Of a stretch of 64,000 bases of DNA, positions 26,783 to 37,003 are shown in pieces (positions within the stretch are counted from its first letter, which is position 1; every line of letters begins with the position of its first letter). The notes beneath the pieces are model-generated. The model was not told the DNA's origin and did no database searches. It was given only the letters and a program-made list of their open reading frames with translations. Location of the stretch: assembly GCA_018262855.1 (NCBI GenBank), contig JADFDO010000001.1, forward strand, positions 1-64,000, written 5' to 3'. A program made the position numbers and the translations under genes. This DNA comes from Methanolinea sp. Its GTDB lineage: Archaea; Halobacteriota; Methanomicrobia; Methanomicrobiales; Methanospirillaceae.

Positions 26783-29623
26783 ATGCACCTGATAGTGACC
26801 GAGAAGAACATCTCTGCAAGGAGGATCTCGGGCATGCTCGCCGGAAAGGAGAAAGTACACGAGATCAGGGACGGTGGAATATCAAGCTACCAGTTCGACG
26901 GGACCGTGGTGATGGGTCTGAAGGGTCACGTTGTCGAGATCGATTTTGTGGAAGGGTATTCCAACTGGCGGAGCGAATCCCGGACCCCCCGAAGCCTGAT
27001 CGATGCACCCACCACCAAGGTTCCCACGGAAAAGAAGATCGTCTCCCTCATCCAGAGACTTGCACGGAAAGCGGACCGGGTCACGATAGCGACCGATTTT
27101 GATACCGAGGGAGAACTGATCGGTAAGGAAGCCTATGAGCTTGTCAGAAGTGCAAACCCTGTCGTGGCGGTGGACCGGGCCCGGTTCTCAGCAATCACCC
27201 CAGATGAGATCAGGCACGCTTTTTCGAATACAACAGATCTTGACTTTGCCCTTGCAGCGGCCGGTGAAGCCCGGCAGGTTATCGATCTCATGTGGGGAGC
27301 ATCCCTGACCAGGTTCATCTCCCTTGCAGCAAAGAGGGGCGGGGCCAATATCCTCTCAGTCGGGAGAGTACAGAGCCCAACACTTGCCATGATCGTTGAT
27401 CGCGAGAGAGAGATAGACGCATTCACTCCAGAAAAGTACTGGCAGCTGCACCTGACGACCGAGAAGCATGGACAGGAGATGGAAGCACGCCACACCACCT
27501 CCCGGTTCACCGATCTGGCTGAAGCACAGTCAGCTCGTGACCTTACCTTACCTCCGCTTATCGTCACCGAGATAAAGGAAGGCGCAAAAGTCGACCGGGC
27601 TCCCTCACCATTCGATACCACCTCGTTCATCGTGGCCGCTGCAAGGCTTGGGTTCTCTGCTGCCAGTGCAATGCGCCTCGCCGAAGATCTCTATATGAAC
27701 GGATTCATCTCCTATCCAAGGACGGATAATACCGTGTATCCGGTATCGCTCGACCTGAACTCCATCCTCTCGGCAATAAGGCCGACTGTATTCCGGCCTG
27801 ACGTGGAATGGGTGATCTCCAACCGAAGATCAGTCCCCACACGGGGTAAAAAGACGAGCACGGATCACCCTCCCATTCACCCGACAGGCCCGGCGAGGAG
27901 AGAGGACCTTGGAGAGGAACGGTGGAAGATCTACGAGCTGGTGGTGCGCAGGTTCCTCGCAACCCTCTCCCCGGATGCCAGGTGGAAGACCATGAAGGTG
28001 CTCCTCGCCGCAGGGAAAGAACCATACACCATCACCGGCGGCCAGATCCTGGAACCCGGCTGGCGGAAAGTATACCCATTCAGCGCCGCGACGGAATATA
28101 TCATCCCAGTGCTCGCCCCGGGTGAAACACTCCCGCTCCTTGCCGTCAGGATGGACGAGAAGGAGACGCAAGCCCCGCCCCGTTTCACCCAGAGCCGGCT
28201 TATCCAGAGGATGGAGGAACTCGGACTCGGCACCAAGAGTACGCGCCACGAGGTGATAGCAAAACTGGTCTCCCGGAAGTATGTTGAGGGGAATCCCCTG
28301 CGTCCGACACTCGTCGGGAGGGCGGTCATCGAGAGCCTGGAGCACCACGCTGATACGATCACCCACCCGGACATGACCCAGACCCTGGAAGCGCACATGC
28401 AGCTCATCAAGCAAAAGGCACGATCCCGGGACGACGTGATCGGGGAATCGCGGGGGATGCTCCACCAGGTCTTCGACCAGCTCGAGGCTCACCGTCACGA
28501 GATTGGGGAGGAGATCATGGACCAGACCGCGGAAGAGCTTACCCTTGGCCCATGCCCTGTCTGCGGTCATGATATCCGTATCAGGCACCTCAGGAACCAG
28601 ACACAGTTTATCGGGTGCACCCATTATCCCGAGTGCACATTCAATATCGGGCTCCCCATGACCATGTGGGGATTCGCGGTACGGACGGACGAAATCTGCC
28701 CGATCCATTCACTCCACTCGGTACGCCTTGTCAGGAAGGGAGCGAAACCCTGGGACATTGGTTGCCCCCTCTGCCATCACATCACCTCACACAGGGAGAC
28801 ACTGTTCCTGCTGCCTTCTATGTCAGATGCCCTCCACCGGAAATTGGTTGCTGCCCACCTCTATACCGTGTATGACGTGGTCAATTCCAGGCCAGAAGAC
28901 CTTGCTTCCGTCCTTGACCTCCCCCCTGAGGATGTCAGGAAGTTGCAGGACCAGGGACGCCAGGCCCAGGATCTCTTAAGGCGCCGCTCTGACTGCCGGA
29001 AGTTTGTGAGATCGATTCTTCCTCCCCGGCGCGGGAGAAGCCCTGCGAGTGTCATAAAGAAACTGCATGAAGCCGGAATCAACGACATCGAGAGCCTTGG
29101 CCTCGTGAACCGTGCTGTCCTCAAAGATGCAGGTATCGGCGACAGGGAAGCTGAGAACCTTCAGGTTGAAGCAAAGAAGATATCGGGTGAGCGCCGCCTC
29201 AAAGAGATGGGAATACCCCCTGTAACCTTAAAAAAATACCTGGATGCGGGATTCACGCGGCCTGAGGATCTTCTCGGTGTCCATACCCTGTACATCGCAT
29301 TGAAGAGTAGTGTTTCTCCGGATACGGTATTCCGGCATGTCGAGGCAGTTGCCAGGGCACTTGGACGCCCGATCCCTGCCAGGGTCACAAAAGCCCAGTA
29401 TGAGAAAGGAAAATCTGAACTCCTTAGCATAAAGGGTATAACCGAGTCAGCCATTGAACAATTACTCATGGCAGGGGTGTATAACGTCGAGACACTTAAC
29501 GAGATGGATCCATCGCTGATCGCAGCCCGTGCAGGTCTGCCTAAAGACAGGATCCTGAAGTTGAGGGAGGCAGCACCCCTCAAAAAGAAGAAGAAACAGA
29601 GCGACGATATCATAATTATATGA
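26783..29623 (+). CDS. topA: DNA topoisomerase I (type IA) with extended C-terminus
   Basis: The 946-residue enzyme relaxes negatively supercoiled DNA. The TOPRIM motifs are IVTEKNISA (N-terminus) and DFDTEGELIG. The catalytic tyrosine is Tyr311 in ISYPRTDN. Zinc-ribbon cysteines follow around residues 590-670 (CPVCGH...CTHYPEC, then CPIH...CPLC). The final 260 residues contain several helix-hairpin-helix-like repeats (YDVVNSRPEDLASVLDL, INDIESLGLVNRAVL, YNVETLNEMDPSL) and end in lysine- and isoleucine-rich runs. Start at 26783 has an AGGAGTGAGG ribosome binding site; it lies eight bases after gatB. Confidence 0.95.
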   Translation: MHLIVTEKNISARRISGMLAGKEKVHEIRDGGISSYQFDGTVVMGLKGHVVEIDFVEGYSNWRSESRTPRSLIDAPTTKVPTEKKIVSLIQRLARKADRVTIATDFDTEGELIGKEAYELVRSANPVVAVDRARFSAITPDEIRHAFSNTTDLDFALAAAGEARQVIDLMWGASLTRFISLAAKRGGANILSVGRVQSPTLAMIVDREREIDAFTPEKYWQLHLTTEKHGQEMEARHTTSRFTDLAEAQSARDLTLPPLIVTEIKEGAKVDRAPSPFDTTSFIVAAARLGFSAASAMRLAEDLYMNGFISYPRTDNTVYPVSLDLNSILSAIRPTVFRPDVEWVISNRRSVPTRGKKTSTDHPPIHPTGPARREDLGEERWKIYELVVRRFLATLSPDARWKTMKVLLAAGKEPYTITGGQILEPGWRKVYPFSAATEYIIPVLAPGETLPLLAVRMDEKETQAPPRFTQSRLIQRMEELGLGTKSTRHEVIAKLVSRKYVEGNPLRPTLVGRAVIESLEHHADTITHPDMTQTLEAHMQLIKQKARSRDDVIGESRGMLHQVFDQLEAHRHEIGEEIMDQTAEELTLGPCPVCGHDIRIRHLRNQTQFIGCTHYPECTFNIGLPMTMWGFAVRTDEICPIHSLHSVRLVRKGAKPWDIGCPLCHHITSHRETLFLLPSMSDALHRKLVAAHLYTVYDVVNSRPEDLASVLDLPPEDVRKLQDQGRQAQDLLRRRSDCRKFVRSILPPRRGRSPASVIKKLHEAGINDIESLGLVNRAVLKDAGIGDREAENLQVEAKKISGERRLKEMGIPPVTLKKYLDAGFTRPEDLLGVHTLYIALKSSVSPDTVFRHVEAVARALGRPIPARVTKAQYEKGKSELLSIKGITESAIEQLLMAGVYNVETLNEMDPSLIAARAGLPKDRILKLREAAPLKKKKKQSDDIIII

Positions 29624-29635
29624 GGGAGATGGCCG

Positions 29636-30322
29636 ATGCATATCAATTGGAAGAGCTGGAACCACGTGACCAAACTTGACCCCGACAAGCACCTGACCCC
29701 TGATGGCATCACCGGTGTGGTGACCAGCGGGACGGATGCACTGATGCTCTCGGGTACCTTAAATGTCACTCGCGAGAACATGCAGGAACTCCTGCGGCAG
29801 GTGGCCCGATACGGTCTCCCGCTTGTGGTTGAGCCTGCCGGGCCTGAGGCCGTGATTGCTGAAGGAATCGACTTCCTTTTCGTTCCGAGTGTCCTGAACA
29901 GCCAGGACGTGAGATGGATCATCGGAAAGCACCAGCAGTGGGCGTTGCAGCAGGATGTAATGTGGGACAGGGTAGTCCCCGAAGCGTACATCGTACTCAA
30001 TCCCGATTCCTCGGTCGGGAAGGTCACCCGGTCAACCTGTTCCCTCGCACCTGCAGAAGTTGCTGCATATGCCACTGTTGCTGAGAACTATTTCCGGTTC
30101 CCTATCGTCTACATCGAGTACAGCGGCAAGTACGGAGATCCCGAAGTAGTGCGGTCCGTGTCCGAATCACTCGGAAATGCCGTCCTGTATTACGGCGGCG
30201 GGATCAATTCCGCCGAACGGGCGTCCGAGATGGCGCGATACGCAGATACCATCGTTGTAGGGAATGCTGTGTATGACCAGGGGATCGATGTACTGAAGGC
30301 AACGGTGAACGCTGTCCAGTAG
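29636..30322 (+). CDS. Geranylgeranylglyceryl phosphate synthase
   Basis: The 228-residue TIM-barrel enzyme forms the first ether bond of archaeal lipids, joining geranylgeranyl diphosphate to glycerol-1-phosphate. Its features fit the PcrB/GGGPS family: KLDPDK near the start, a GTDALMLSGT turn, and the late YIEYSGKYGD and YYGGGINSAERA loops that bind the glycerol phosphate. It sits 13 bases after topA on the same strand, continuing the gatCAB-topA operon. The start ATG at 29636 follows a GGGAGATGG-like site. Confidence 0.93.
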   Translation: MHINWKSWNHVTKLDPDKHLTPDGITGVVTSGTDALMLSGTLNVTRENMQELLRQVARYGLPLVVEPAGPEAVIAEGIDFLFVPSVLNSQDVRWIIGKHQQWALQQDVMWDRVVPEAYIVLNPDSSVGKVTRSTCSLAPAEVAAYATVAENYFRFPIVYIEYSGKYGDPEVVRSVSESLGNAVLYYGGGINSAERASEMARYADTIVVGNAVYDQGIDVLKATVNAVQ

Positions 30323-30329
30323 GCCGGTG

Positions 30330-31079
30330 ATGCCTGACATCTCTTTTGTCCTGGTCGAACCGCTCTATGAGGGGAACGTTGGGTTCGCGGCAAGGGCGAT
30401 TAAGAATTTCGGGTTTTCCCGCCTGGTCCTCGTAAATCCCTGTAAGCTCGGCGATGATGCGATCGCGAGAGCCGGCCATGCCCGTGATGTGCTTGAAGCC
30501 GCCGAGAAAAAGATCCTGGAGGAGATCTTTTCCGACAGTGATATGATCATCGCCACCACCGGTGAGGTGAGCAAGTCCATCTGCAACCCGATGAGAATGC
30601 CCTATTACTCCCCTCGCGAACTCCGGGATCTTGTGGGCGGCCTCCAGGGGAAGATATCCATCCTGTTCGGCCGGGAGAACTGGGGTTTGAACAACCGCGA
30701 GGTCAGGCGTTCCGATGTCATCTGCACCATTCCGACCTCCCCCGAATATCCGATTCTCAACCTCTCCCACGCGGTTGCCGTGATGGCCTACGAACTGGCC
30801 GGCCTTCCCAGGGGCGATTATCTCCTTGCCGGAAGGGAGCAGATGGAGCACCTCTATCGGCACATCGACCAGTACCTGACCCTTATCAACCATCCTGATT
30901 TCAAGAGGGATGTCACCATGCTGATGATGAGGCGTATCTTCGGGAGGGCCAACCTGACCGCCCGCGAGGCGAGCACGCTGCACGGGCTCATGCGGCGTTC
31001 CGAGTGGCACATCGATCCTGCGACGAAGGACAGGAACCTGGGCCCTGAAAGCCCTGATCAGGATCTGGCAAAAGAATGA
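30330..31079 (+). CDS. TrmJ-like SPOUT RNA methyltransferase
   Basis: The 249-residue protein has the SpoU/TrmJ signature: VLVEPLYEGNVGFAARAIKNFGF at the start, the ILFGRENWGLNN loop, and a C-terminal knot region with SPEYPILNLSHAVAV. TrmJ enzymes 2'-O-methylate position 32 of tRNA. Archaeal homologues act on cytidine 32. It is seven bases after the GGGP synthase stop, part of the same gene run. A GTG two codons earlier is an equally possible start. Confidence 0.85.
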   Translation: MPDISFVLVEPLYEGNVGFAARAIKNFGFSRLVLVNPCKLGDDAIARAGHARDVLEAAEKKILEEIFSDSDMIIATTGEVSKSICNPMRMPYYSPRELRDLVGGLQGKISILFGRENWGLNNREVRRSDVICTIPTSPEYPILNLSHAVAVMAYELAGLPRGDYLLAGREQMEHLYRHIDQYLTLINHPDFKRDVTMLMMRRIFGRANLTAREASTLHGLMRRSEWHIDPATKDRNLGPESPDQDLAKE

Positions 31080-31212
31080 CAGGGAACCTTTCCTTACCTT
31101 ACCTCCACAGTGAAACGGAATACGCACGGATCCCTCGTGAAATCCATGCCTGCCCTCGTTGAGCTGGTGAAAAATCGTGGATTTTATGGTGGTTCCGCTC
31201 AAAGGGATCTCC

Positions 31213-32187
31213 ATGGATCAGAGGGTTTTTCATGTTCCAGCCTGCCTCCTCATCGGCATGATGGTACTCGTATCCGGGTGCAGTCATCCCGCGCAGGAAT
31301 CGGGACTCCCTTCCTCCATGACACCCGGCGACTTGGCGCTGTTTGTTCAGGAAGCCGCAGCATTTGCGGCGAATTCGGGAAAAGAAGCATCTCTCCGCGA
31401 GTTTAACCGTGACTCAGGGTCTTTCACCCGCGGAAACCTGTACATCTACGCGTATGATAATCAGGGGACTCTCCTCGCGCATCCCTACCAGAAAGAGAGT
31501 ATCGGGTTGAACCGGCTGAACTGGACCGATACCCGCGGGCTTCCCGTGATCCGGATCGGAGCCCACGTGGCCGAGAATGGCGGGGGGTTCATCACCTACC
31601 TGTACCCTTCACCCGAAAAAGGAGGCATCAATGAATCATCACGCGATTCCTATGTCGTAAAGATAGGCTACGTATACCCTGCCGGGGACGACTGGTGGAT
31701 AGGGTCAGGGATATACCTGGATGACCTTGAAGAAGGGAGCCCCGGGGCAGTCCGGGACGCGGTACCTAGAATGACCTCGCTTGTGAAGCAGGGTGCGGCC
31801 TTCGGGCGCGAACACAGTCCTGCCGAGGCATTTGCGGAGATCTCGAACAGGTCAGGGATGTTCGTTGACAGTGACGCACACTACCTTTATGCATATACGT
31901 ACAACGGCACACTCCTTGCACATCCCCATCTTCCCAACCTTATCGGAACAAGCCTGATCGAGCGGCAGGATCCGTTCGGGATGAAGAATATCAGGGCCCT
32001 TTCAGAAACCGCACGGACCGGCGGCGGGTACATCGTCTTCGTATGGCCTAACCCTGATAGGGGGAACCGCCAGGAGTTGAAGATCGGGTATGTCCTCCCT
32101 GTGGATGAGAACTGGTGGCTGGGCTCTGGGGTATATCTGCACGAGGTGACAGGCATAGATACCTCATTCCCGGTCCCGACACGATAA
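31213..32187 (+). CDS. Lipoprotein with two tandem Cache domains
   Basis: From 31213 the product is 324 residues, starting with a lipoprotein signal whose lipobox ends SGC. It contains two related segments, roughly residues 40-180 and 190-320, each with NLYIYAYDNQGTLLAHPYQ / YLYAYTYNGTLLAHPHLP, a GGGFI(T/V) strand, and a closing IGYVxPxxDxWWxGSG motif. This is two sCache-type ligand-binding domains in tandem. There is no transmembrane or cytoplasmic output domain. An AAAGGGATCT ribosome binding site precedes the chosen start. It probably senses or binds small molecules outside the cell. Confidence 0.85.
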   Translation: MDQRVFHVPACLLIGMMVLVSGCSHPAQESGLPSSMTPGDLALFVQEAAAFAANSGKEASLREFNRDSGSFTRGNLYIYAYDNQGTLLAHPYQKESIGLNRLNWTDTRGLPVIRIGAHVAENGGGFITYLYPSPEKGGINESSRDSYVVKIGYVYPAGDDWWIGSGIYLDDLEEGSPGAVRDAVPRMTSLVKQGAAFGREHSPAEAFAEISNRSGMFVDSDAHYLYAYTYNGTLLAHPHLPNLIGTSLIERQDPFGMKNIRALSETARTGGGYIVFVWPNPDRGNRQELKIGYVLPVDENWWLGSGVYLHEVTGIDTSFPVPTR

Positions 32188-32328
32188 AACCGGAACGGCC
32201 CCGCATCCTTTTCCACTGAATTTTTCAATTGCTCGATAGAGAAGATCACATAGCCGCGAATGTGGATCAACTGCAGGATCAGGGTGCTCAGGAAGCCCTA
32301 ATATTCATCGGGATCCAATCCTTCTCAC

Positions 32329-32886
32329 ATGATTCTCGTGGACTGGCAGATCCTGGACCGGGTCCAGCGGGGTTTTATCATCGTGGAGCCCTTCGACCCG
32401 GGGCTCATCCAGCCAAATTCCCTTGACATCCGCCTCGGGAACCATTTCATCTGGTACGAGCGGAGCGATGGGATAATCGACCCCTATCACCAGGAGACAA
32501 TCACTTCAGGTACTTCTGAAATCCACGCTGATTCGATTGTCCTTGAACCAGGGCAGTTCATGCTTGCCGAGACCAACGAGGTGATTGGCCTTCCTGACAA
32601 TATTGTCGCAAGTATAGAGGGGAAGAGCAGCATCGCAAGGCTGGGCGTTGAGCTGCATCAGACCGGAGGATGGATTGACGCCGGGTTCCGTGGTTCGATC
32701 ACCCTCGAGATGTGCAACGTGAACCAGAGACCTGTCCGGATGTACGCCGGGATGCCGATAGGACAGCTGGTTTTTTACTCGACCGAGCGAGCGCTCCTCC
32801 CGTACGATCGAAAGAAAGACGCGAAATACATGGACCAGCGACAGGCGACCCTCTCCCGGTACCACCGGAACCTGCAGGAATTCTGA
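32329..32886 (+). CDS. dcd: dCTP deaminase
   Basis: The 185-residue trimeric dUTPase-fold enzyme deaminates dCTP to dUTP. It shows the GKSSIARLG motif, the [19 protein letters not shown] strand with the catalytic glutamate region, and the C-terminal phosphate-cap tail (SRYHRN). Some archaeal relatives also hydrolyse dUTP to dUMP; the sequence alone does not decide. The start codon at 32329 gives a family-typical length. Confidence 0.93.
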   Translation: MILVDWQILDRVQRGFIIVEPFDPGLIQPNSLDIRLGNHFIWYERSDGIIDPYHQETITSGTSEIHADSIVLEPGQFMLAETNEVIGLPDNIVASIEGKSSIARLGVELHQTGGWIDAGFRGSITLEMCNVNQRPVRMYAGMPIGQLVFYSTERALLPYDRKKDAKYMDQRQATLSRYHRNLQEF

Positions 32887-32891
32887 ATGGG

Positions 32892-32897
32892 TATATA
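32892..32897 (+). promoter_or_regulatory. TATA-box for thrS
   Basis: TATATA lies about 55 bases before the thrS start. With usual spacing this gives a leader of about 30 bases. Confidence 0.4.
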
Positions 32898-32950
32898 CAC
32901 CATGAAACTACAATTATCTGGGATGATCTGACCGTACATGGAGTTTCACC

Positions 32951-34780
32951 ATGCGACTTCTCTTGATACACTCTGATTTTATTGAATTCGAGGCCAAGAA
33001 AAAGACGGGAATGGCTGAAGAAGGCCAGCCGCTGAAAGGTTTTACCGAAGAGGCGCTCACCGTCTTCTGTGCCGTTGAGGCAGCTGACGAGGACGATATA
33101 CCCGGGGTCGTCGAACTCGCCGGAGAGGAGATCTCCAAGACTGCTGACCAGCTCTCCGTCGAAAACATCGTCATCTATCCTTATGCCCACCTCTCGAGCG
33201 ACCTGGCAAGGCCGGACGCTGCGGTCGGGGCTCTGAAGATGCTCGAGCACCTCCTTGTCGAGATAGGGTTTGAGGTCACCCGGGCTCCTTTCGGGTGGTA
33301 CAAGTCCTTCCGCATATCCTGCAAGGGTCACCCCCTGTCAGAACTCTCGAAGACAATTCTCCCTCCCGAGGGAGGGAAGAAGGCAGAGAAGAAAGAGGTC
33401 ACCCACGAGTTCTTTGTCCTCACTCCTGACGGGACGCGGCATGAGCCGAAACACTATATTGACGACTCACCCTTCGGCTGCCTCCTTAAGAAGGAACTCG
33501 GGGAACCCACTGAGGGTGGCGGAGAACCAATCCACGTCGAACTGATGCGAAGCAAGGAGCTCGTCGACTACGAGCCGGTTTCAGATGTAGGCCATCTCAG
33601 GTGGATGCCCAAGGGGAAGCTCGTCCGCGATCTCCTGGCCGACTATGTCCTCCAGAAGGTCCTGCCCTACGGAGCTACCCCTGTCGAAACCCCTGTGATG
33701 TATGACCTTGCTGACCGGGCAATCTACGAGCACGCTGACAAGTTCGGCGAACGCCAGTACCGGTTCAAGAGCGGCACGAGGAGCATGATGCTCCGGTTCG
33801 CCGCATGCTTCGGGATGTTCTCGATCATGCGGGACATGCACATCTCCCCGAACACGCTCCCGATGAAGATGTACGAGCTCTCCACCTACTCGTTCCGCCA
33901 CGAGCAAAAGGGCGAGGTCATCGGGCTGAAAAGGCTCCGTGCCTTCACCATGCCGGACATGCACTCGCTCTGCACTGACATGCCAGAAGCCCTCCAGTGT
34001 TTTGAGGAGCAGCTTGTGATGGGGTGGGAGACCGGCAAGGACTTCGGGACCGAACTCGTCGGCGTGATCCGGTGTACCCGTGATTTCTACGACGAACACA
34101 AGGACTGGGTTGCAAAGATGGTCCGGGTCTCCGGGTGCCCGATGCTGATCGAGATCCTCTCCGACCGTGTCCATTACTGGGTTGCGAAGGTCGACCTCGC
34201 AGCAATCGACGGCCAGGGACGCCCTATAGAGAATCCGACCGTCCAGATCGACGTGGAGAGCTCGCTCCGGTTCGATATCAAGTATCACCTTGACGGGAAA
34301 GAAGTCCACCCGCCTATCCTCCACTGCTCACCGACAGGATCGGTCGAGCGGGTCATCTGTGCTATCCTTGAGAGCACCGCAAGGCAAAACATTCCGAGGC
34401 TCCCCACCTGGCTCTCCCCTGTCCAGGTAAGGGTCATCCCTGTTGCCGAGCGGCACCTCTCGTTCGCCGAGAAGATCGCATCCGACCTGAACCTTGCGAA
34501 GATTCGTGCGGACCTTGACGACCGTGACGAGAGCGTCGGCAAGAAGGTCCGCGAAGCGGGGATGGACTGGGTGCCCTATGTTGTAGTCGTCGGCGATACC
34601 GAGGTTGAGAGTGGGAGGCTGACAGTGACAATCAGGTCAAAGTCGGATCCCAAGAAACCCTTCAAGGAGCTGTTCACACTTCCGGATCTCATCACCCTGG
34701 TTCAGGCCGACTGCGGGACAAAACCGTCGAGACCACTTTATACGCCAATGAAACTCTCGAAGAAAGCCCGGTATATCTGA
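32951..34780 (+). CDS. thrS: Threonyl-tRNA synthetase, archaeal type
   Basis: The 609-residue enzyme has an archaeal-type N-terminal editing domain (about residues 1-140, [18 protein letters not shown] opening), similar to D-aminoacyl-tRNA deacylase. The class II catalytic core (about 200-480) shows motif 2 ([25 protein letters not shown]) and motif 3 ([13 protein letters not shown]). The C-terminal anticodon-binding domain follows (about 490-609). It charges tRNA-Thr and edits mischarged Ser. This type is specific to archaea and a few relatives. Confidence 0.97.
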   Translation: MRLLLIHSDFIEFEAKKKTGMAEEGQPLKGFTEEALTVFCAVEAADEDDIPGVVELAGEEISKTADQLSVENIVIYPYAHLSSDLARPDAAVGALKMLEHLLVEIGFEVTRAPFGWYKSFRISCKGHPLSELSKTILPPEGGKKAEKKEVTHEFFVLTPDGTRHEPKHYIDDSPFGCLLKKELGEPTEGGGEPIHVELMRSKELVDYEPVSDVGHLRWMPKGKLVRDLLADYVLQKVLPYGATPVETPVMYDLADRAIYEHADKFGERQYRFKSGTRSMMLRFAACFGMFSIMRDMHISPNTLPMKMYELSTYSFRHEQKGEVIGLKRLRAFTMPDMHSLCTDMPEALQCFEEQLVMGWETGKDFGTELVGVIRCTRDFYDEHKDWVAKMVRVSGCPMLIEILSDRVHYWVAKVDLAAIDGQGRPIENPTVQIDVESSLRFDIKYHLDGKEVHPPILHCSPTGSVERVICAILESTARQNIPRLPTWLSPVQVRVIPVAERHLSFAEKIASDLNLAKIRADLDDRDESVGKKVREAGMDWVPYVVVVGDTEVESGRLTVTIRSKSDPKKPFKELFTLPDLITLVQADCGTKPSRPLYTPMKLSKKARYI

Positions 34781-34827
34781 TCCGGATCAATACTCTTTTT
34801 TCCAGGGATGGTACAGGGATTCTTACT

Positions 34828-35226
34828 GTGATCCCGGAACAGATCTGCAGGCAATGCGGACACTGCTGCGAGAGGTGGGGTTGGGGCCAGAAGGGCGAGG
34901 TGAAAGACCTTGTGCCATGGATACAACAGGATCGACACGATATCCTGCAGCATGTGACGGTCTACCTTGATGGGAAGATGAGGATCAGTGGCACGGGTGT
35001 TACCCCTGGCAATATCAGTCGCATCACCAGGGTAAGGTTCTGGCAGGATCCTTCCGGAAAACCGCTCCGTTATTGCCCTTTTTTGGGAAGAACTGGAGAT
35101 GGAAAGGCCTTATGCCAGATCCATGACATACGTCCGGCTGTGTGCAGGGAATACGCTCCATGGAAATGCGGCGATGGGGATTATCAGAATGTCCGGTGCC
35201 TGGCATGCCGTGAGAGGACTCCCTGA
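34828..35226 (+). CDS. YkgJ-type cysteine-cluster protein
   Basis: The 132-residue protein opens with CRQCGHCC, the CxxCxxCC pattern of the YkgJ family, followed by CPFLGR, CQIHDIRPAVCREYAPWKC and CLAC near the end. It probably coordinates metal through cysteines. The start is a GTG at 34828, 48 bases after thrS, with no apparent mechanism link. A paralogue lies at 10600-11082. Confidence 0.8.
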   Translation: MIPEQICRQCGHCCERWGWGQKGEVKDLVPWIQQDRHDILQHVTVYLDGKMRISGTGVTPGNISRITRVRFWQDPSGKPLRYCPFLGRTGDGKALCQIHDIRPAVCREYAPWKCGDGDYQNVRCLACRERTP

Positions 35227-35792
35227 ACTCTGCTTCCGGGTACAAAAAATCTTGCCGGGTGCAATTCGCCGAGGCTAAATTTTAAAAGAGGTGTCGTCAC
35301 GGATCAGCAAATCCCCCGCGCAGCAGAGATTCCCCATCTCAACAAATGCTCCGTTTCCAAATAGAAGATTCCCCGAGGCCCCACAGGGAATGGTTCCTGC
35401 CCTTACTGTGACCGGGCTCCCGGATGAGATCCATACAGGTGTCGCACATTCTTGATTCGACAGTGCTTCTGCTTGAGTGTGGTGCCTCCTGACTGATACC
35501 TGCGGAATACAGTCCTTGTCGACTGCCATGCAGCGAGATGGATGAATCTGTTCATGCGGGAGGCGCCGATTAGCTGCCCATATACTGATTTCACCGAATA
35601 TGACCTCCCTGTCCTGCAACTTACAGATTCGAGCCCTCCAAAAAAGGCCGCCTATGCCGATTTGGGCATTGTCAGATGATAAGTGCTCTGGTACCAGATC
35701 ACTGTCCAGTGGTTCGCCAGGGCAATAAAGCCATGATAGCGAACTGCCGTATCACGAGGGAAGGCCATGATTCCTTCTTCTCTTTGTTCCTC
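35227..35792. other. Intergenic region, about 570 bases
   Basis: No convincing gene lies here. A minus-strand frame at 35275-35619 (114 codons) is open but has no recognisable family, signal or ribosome binding site, and its codon-level look is ambiguous; I do not call it. No tRNA or other structured RNA was recognised. Confidence 0.5.
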
Positions 35793-36857
35793 TCAGTCCC
35801 TGCCATAATGGAGGGTGAAGAGCGTCATGTATTCATCCGCATACGCGGATGAGTCACAGCGGCACGAGAACTCCGGGCAGAGGACATCCCTAAAGAGGGA
35901 GTGCCACTGACCCCGCAACATATGGTAATCCAGGCGGGTTCCCCTCCGTTGAGTCAGGAGCGAGACGATCTCTGCCATCATGAAGGAGTCAACACAATCG
36001 ATTGCAAGGTCAACGGGCGCATCGTGGGTGAAGATGAAGTCAATGATGCGGCTGTATGACTGGTACACGGAGAGGGCAAGATCAGGCGAGAAGAGCTCAG
36101 GTGTATCGTTGTGTGCATCCATCTCAAAGAGAATGAGATGATCGATCCAGAGTTTCAACCGGGATAGGTGGACCTTTTTAACCTCAACCGGCATGTGGTG
36201 GTAGGCAAGCGAGCTGACCGCGATATCATAATGATGGTCTATTGAATGGGAACAGTTCTGTATCCTGGAATTTTTTACATTGACTGTTGTTTCCGGGAAT
36301 GCTGAACCTACCGTCGTTCGGGCGAGATCCGCCATCGCCGCGGACTGGTCGATGAGGAGAACCTCGCTAAAACGCGGGACCTTCCCGGTTTCGACGAGGT
36401 GGGAAAGAAGTGCCACCGTGAGCGCCCCATCCCCGCATCCAATATCCATGAACCGGGCAGGATGGTCAAACTCCGGGAGGGAGTGCCCGCACTGCCGTAT
36501 GAACTGGTGACGCGCTTCTTTCATGGCGGGAACGCCTGCAAAATGGATAAACGGCCGGGGATCCTGGAAAGGCATTGCCGGCATTTCGAGCCGGCCCCCG
36601 TGACGCTCGAGGAACCCGAGGAGGTATCCACAGCCAAAAAGCCCGTCCTCCTCCACAAGGGTCCCGCTCTCAAGCCATCGGGCACCCAGGTCGCCTCTTC
36701 CCTTCGCTGCAAGGAGTGTGGCGATATAGAAGTGAAACGCAGGCACGAGGTTCTTTCTTATCTCTGCATCGCAGTATCCTGTTGACAGTTCGTCCCGGAA
36801 GACCTCCCCGGCATATCCCGCCCAGTCCCTCTTCTCTTCTTCTGAAAGAAAAAGCAT
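35793..36857 (-). CDS. Class I SAM-dependent methyltransferase
   Basis: The 354-residue protein has an N-terminal helical region (about 1-115) and a class I methyltransferase core with motif I MDIGCGDGALTVAL, a following acidic strand VLLIDQSAAM, and post-motif AVSSLAYHHMP. Its substrate is not apparent. The start at 36857 is divergent from the CBS protein gene, 146 bases apart. Confidence 0.85.
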   Translation of the reverse strand: MLFLSEEEKRDWAGYAGEVFRDELSTGYCDAEIRKNLVPAFHFYIATLLAAKGRGDLGARWLESGTLVEEDGLFGCGYLLGFLERHGGRLEMPAMPFQDPRPFIHFAGVPAMKEARHQFIRQCGHSLPEFDHPARFMDIGCGDGALTVALLSHLVETGKVPRFSEVLLIDQSAAMADLARTTVGSAFPETTVNVKNSRIQNCSHSIDHHYDIAVSSLAYHHMPVEVKKVHLSRLKLWIDHLILFEMDAHNDTPELFSPDLALSVYQSYSRIIDFIFTHDAPVDLAIDCVDSFMMAEIVSLLTQRRGTRLDYHMLRGQWHSLFRDVLCPEFSCRCDSSAYADEYMTLFTLHYGRD

Positions 36858-37003
36858 GATCCCTCTGCTTCTGGAATATTGCGGGACGTATCGAAAAGAG
36901 TATGGGACAACTCGGTACCGGCATCTTAAGCGAACACGGGAGTAACACTACCGGCACAAACTATTTGTCACTAGAAGCTCTCTCTGTCAATTGGGCGATC
37001 TGA

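Noticed and set aside
35275-35619. A 114-codon minus-strand frame in the 35.2-35.8 kb gap
   Set aside because: No family, signal peptide, ribosome binding site or clear codon signature supports it. It remains possible but unsupported.
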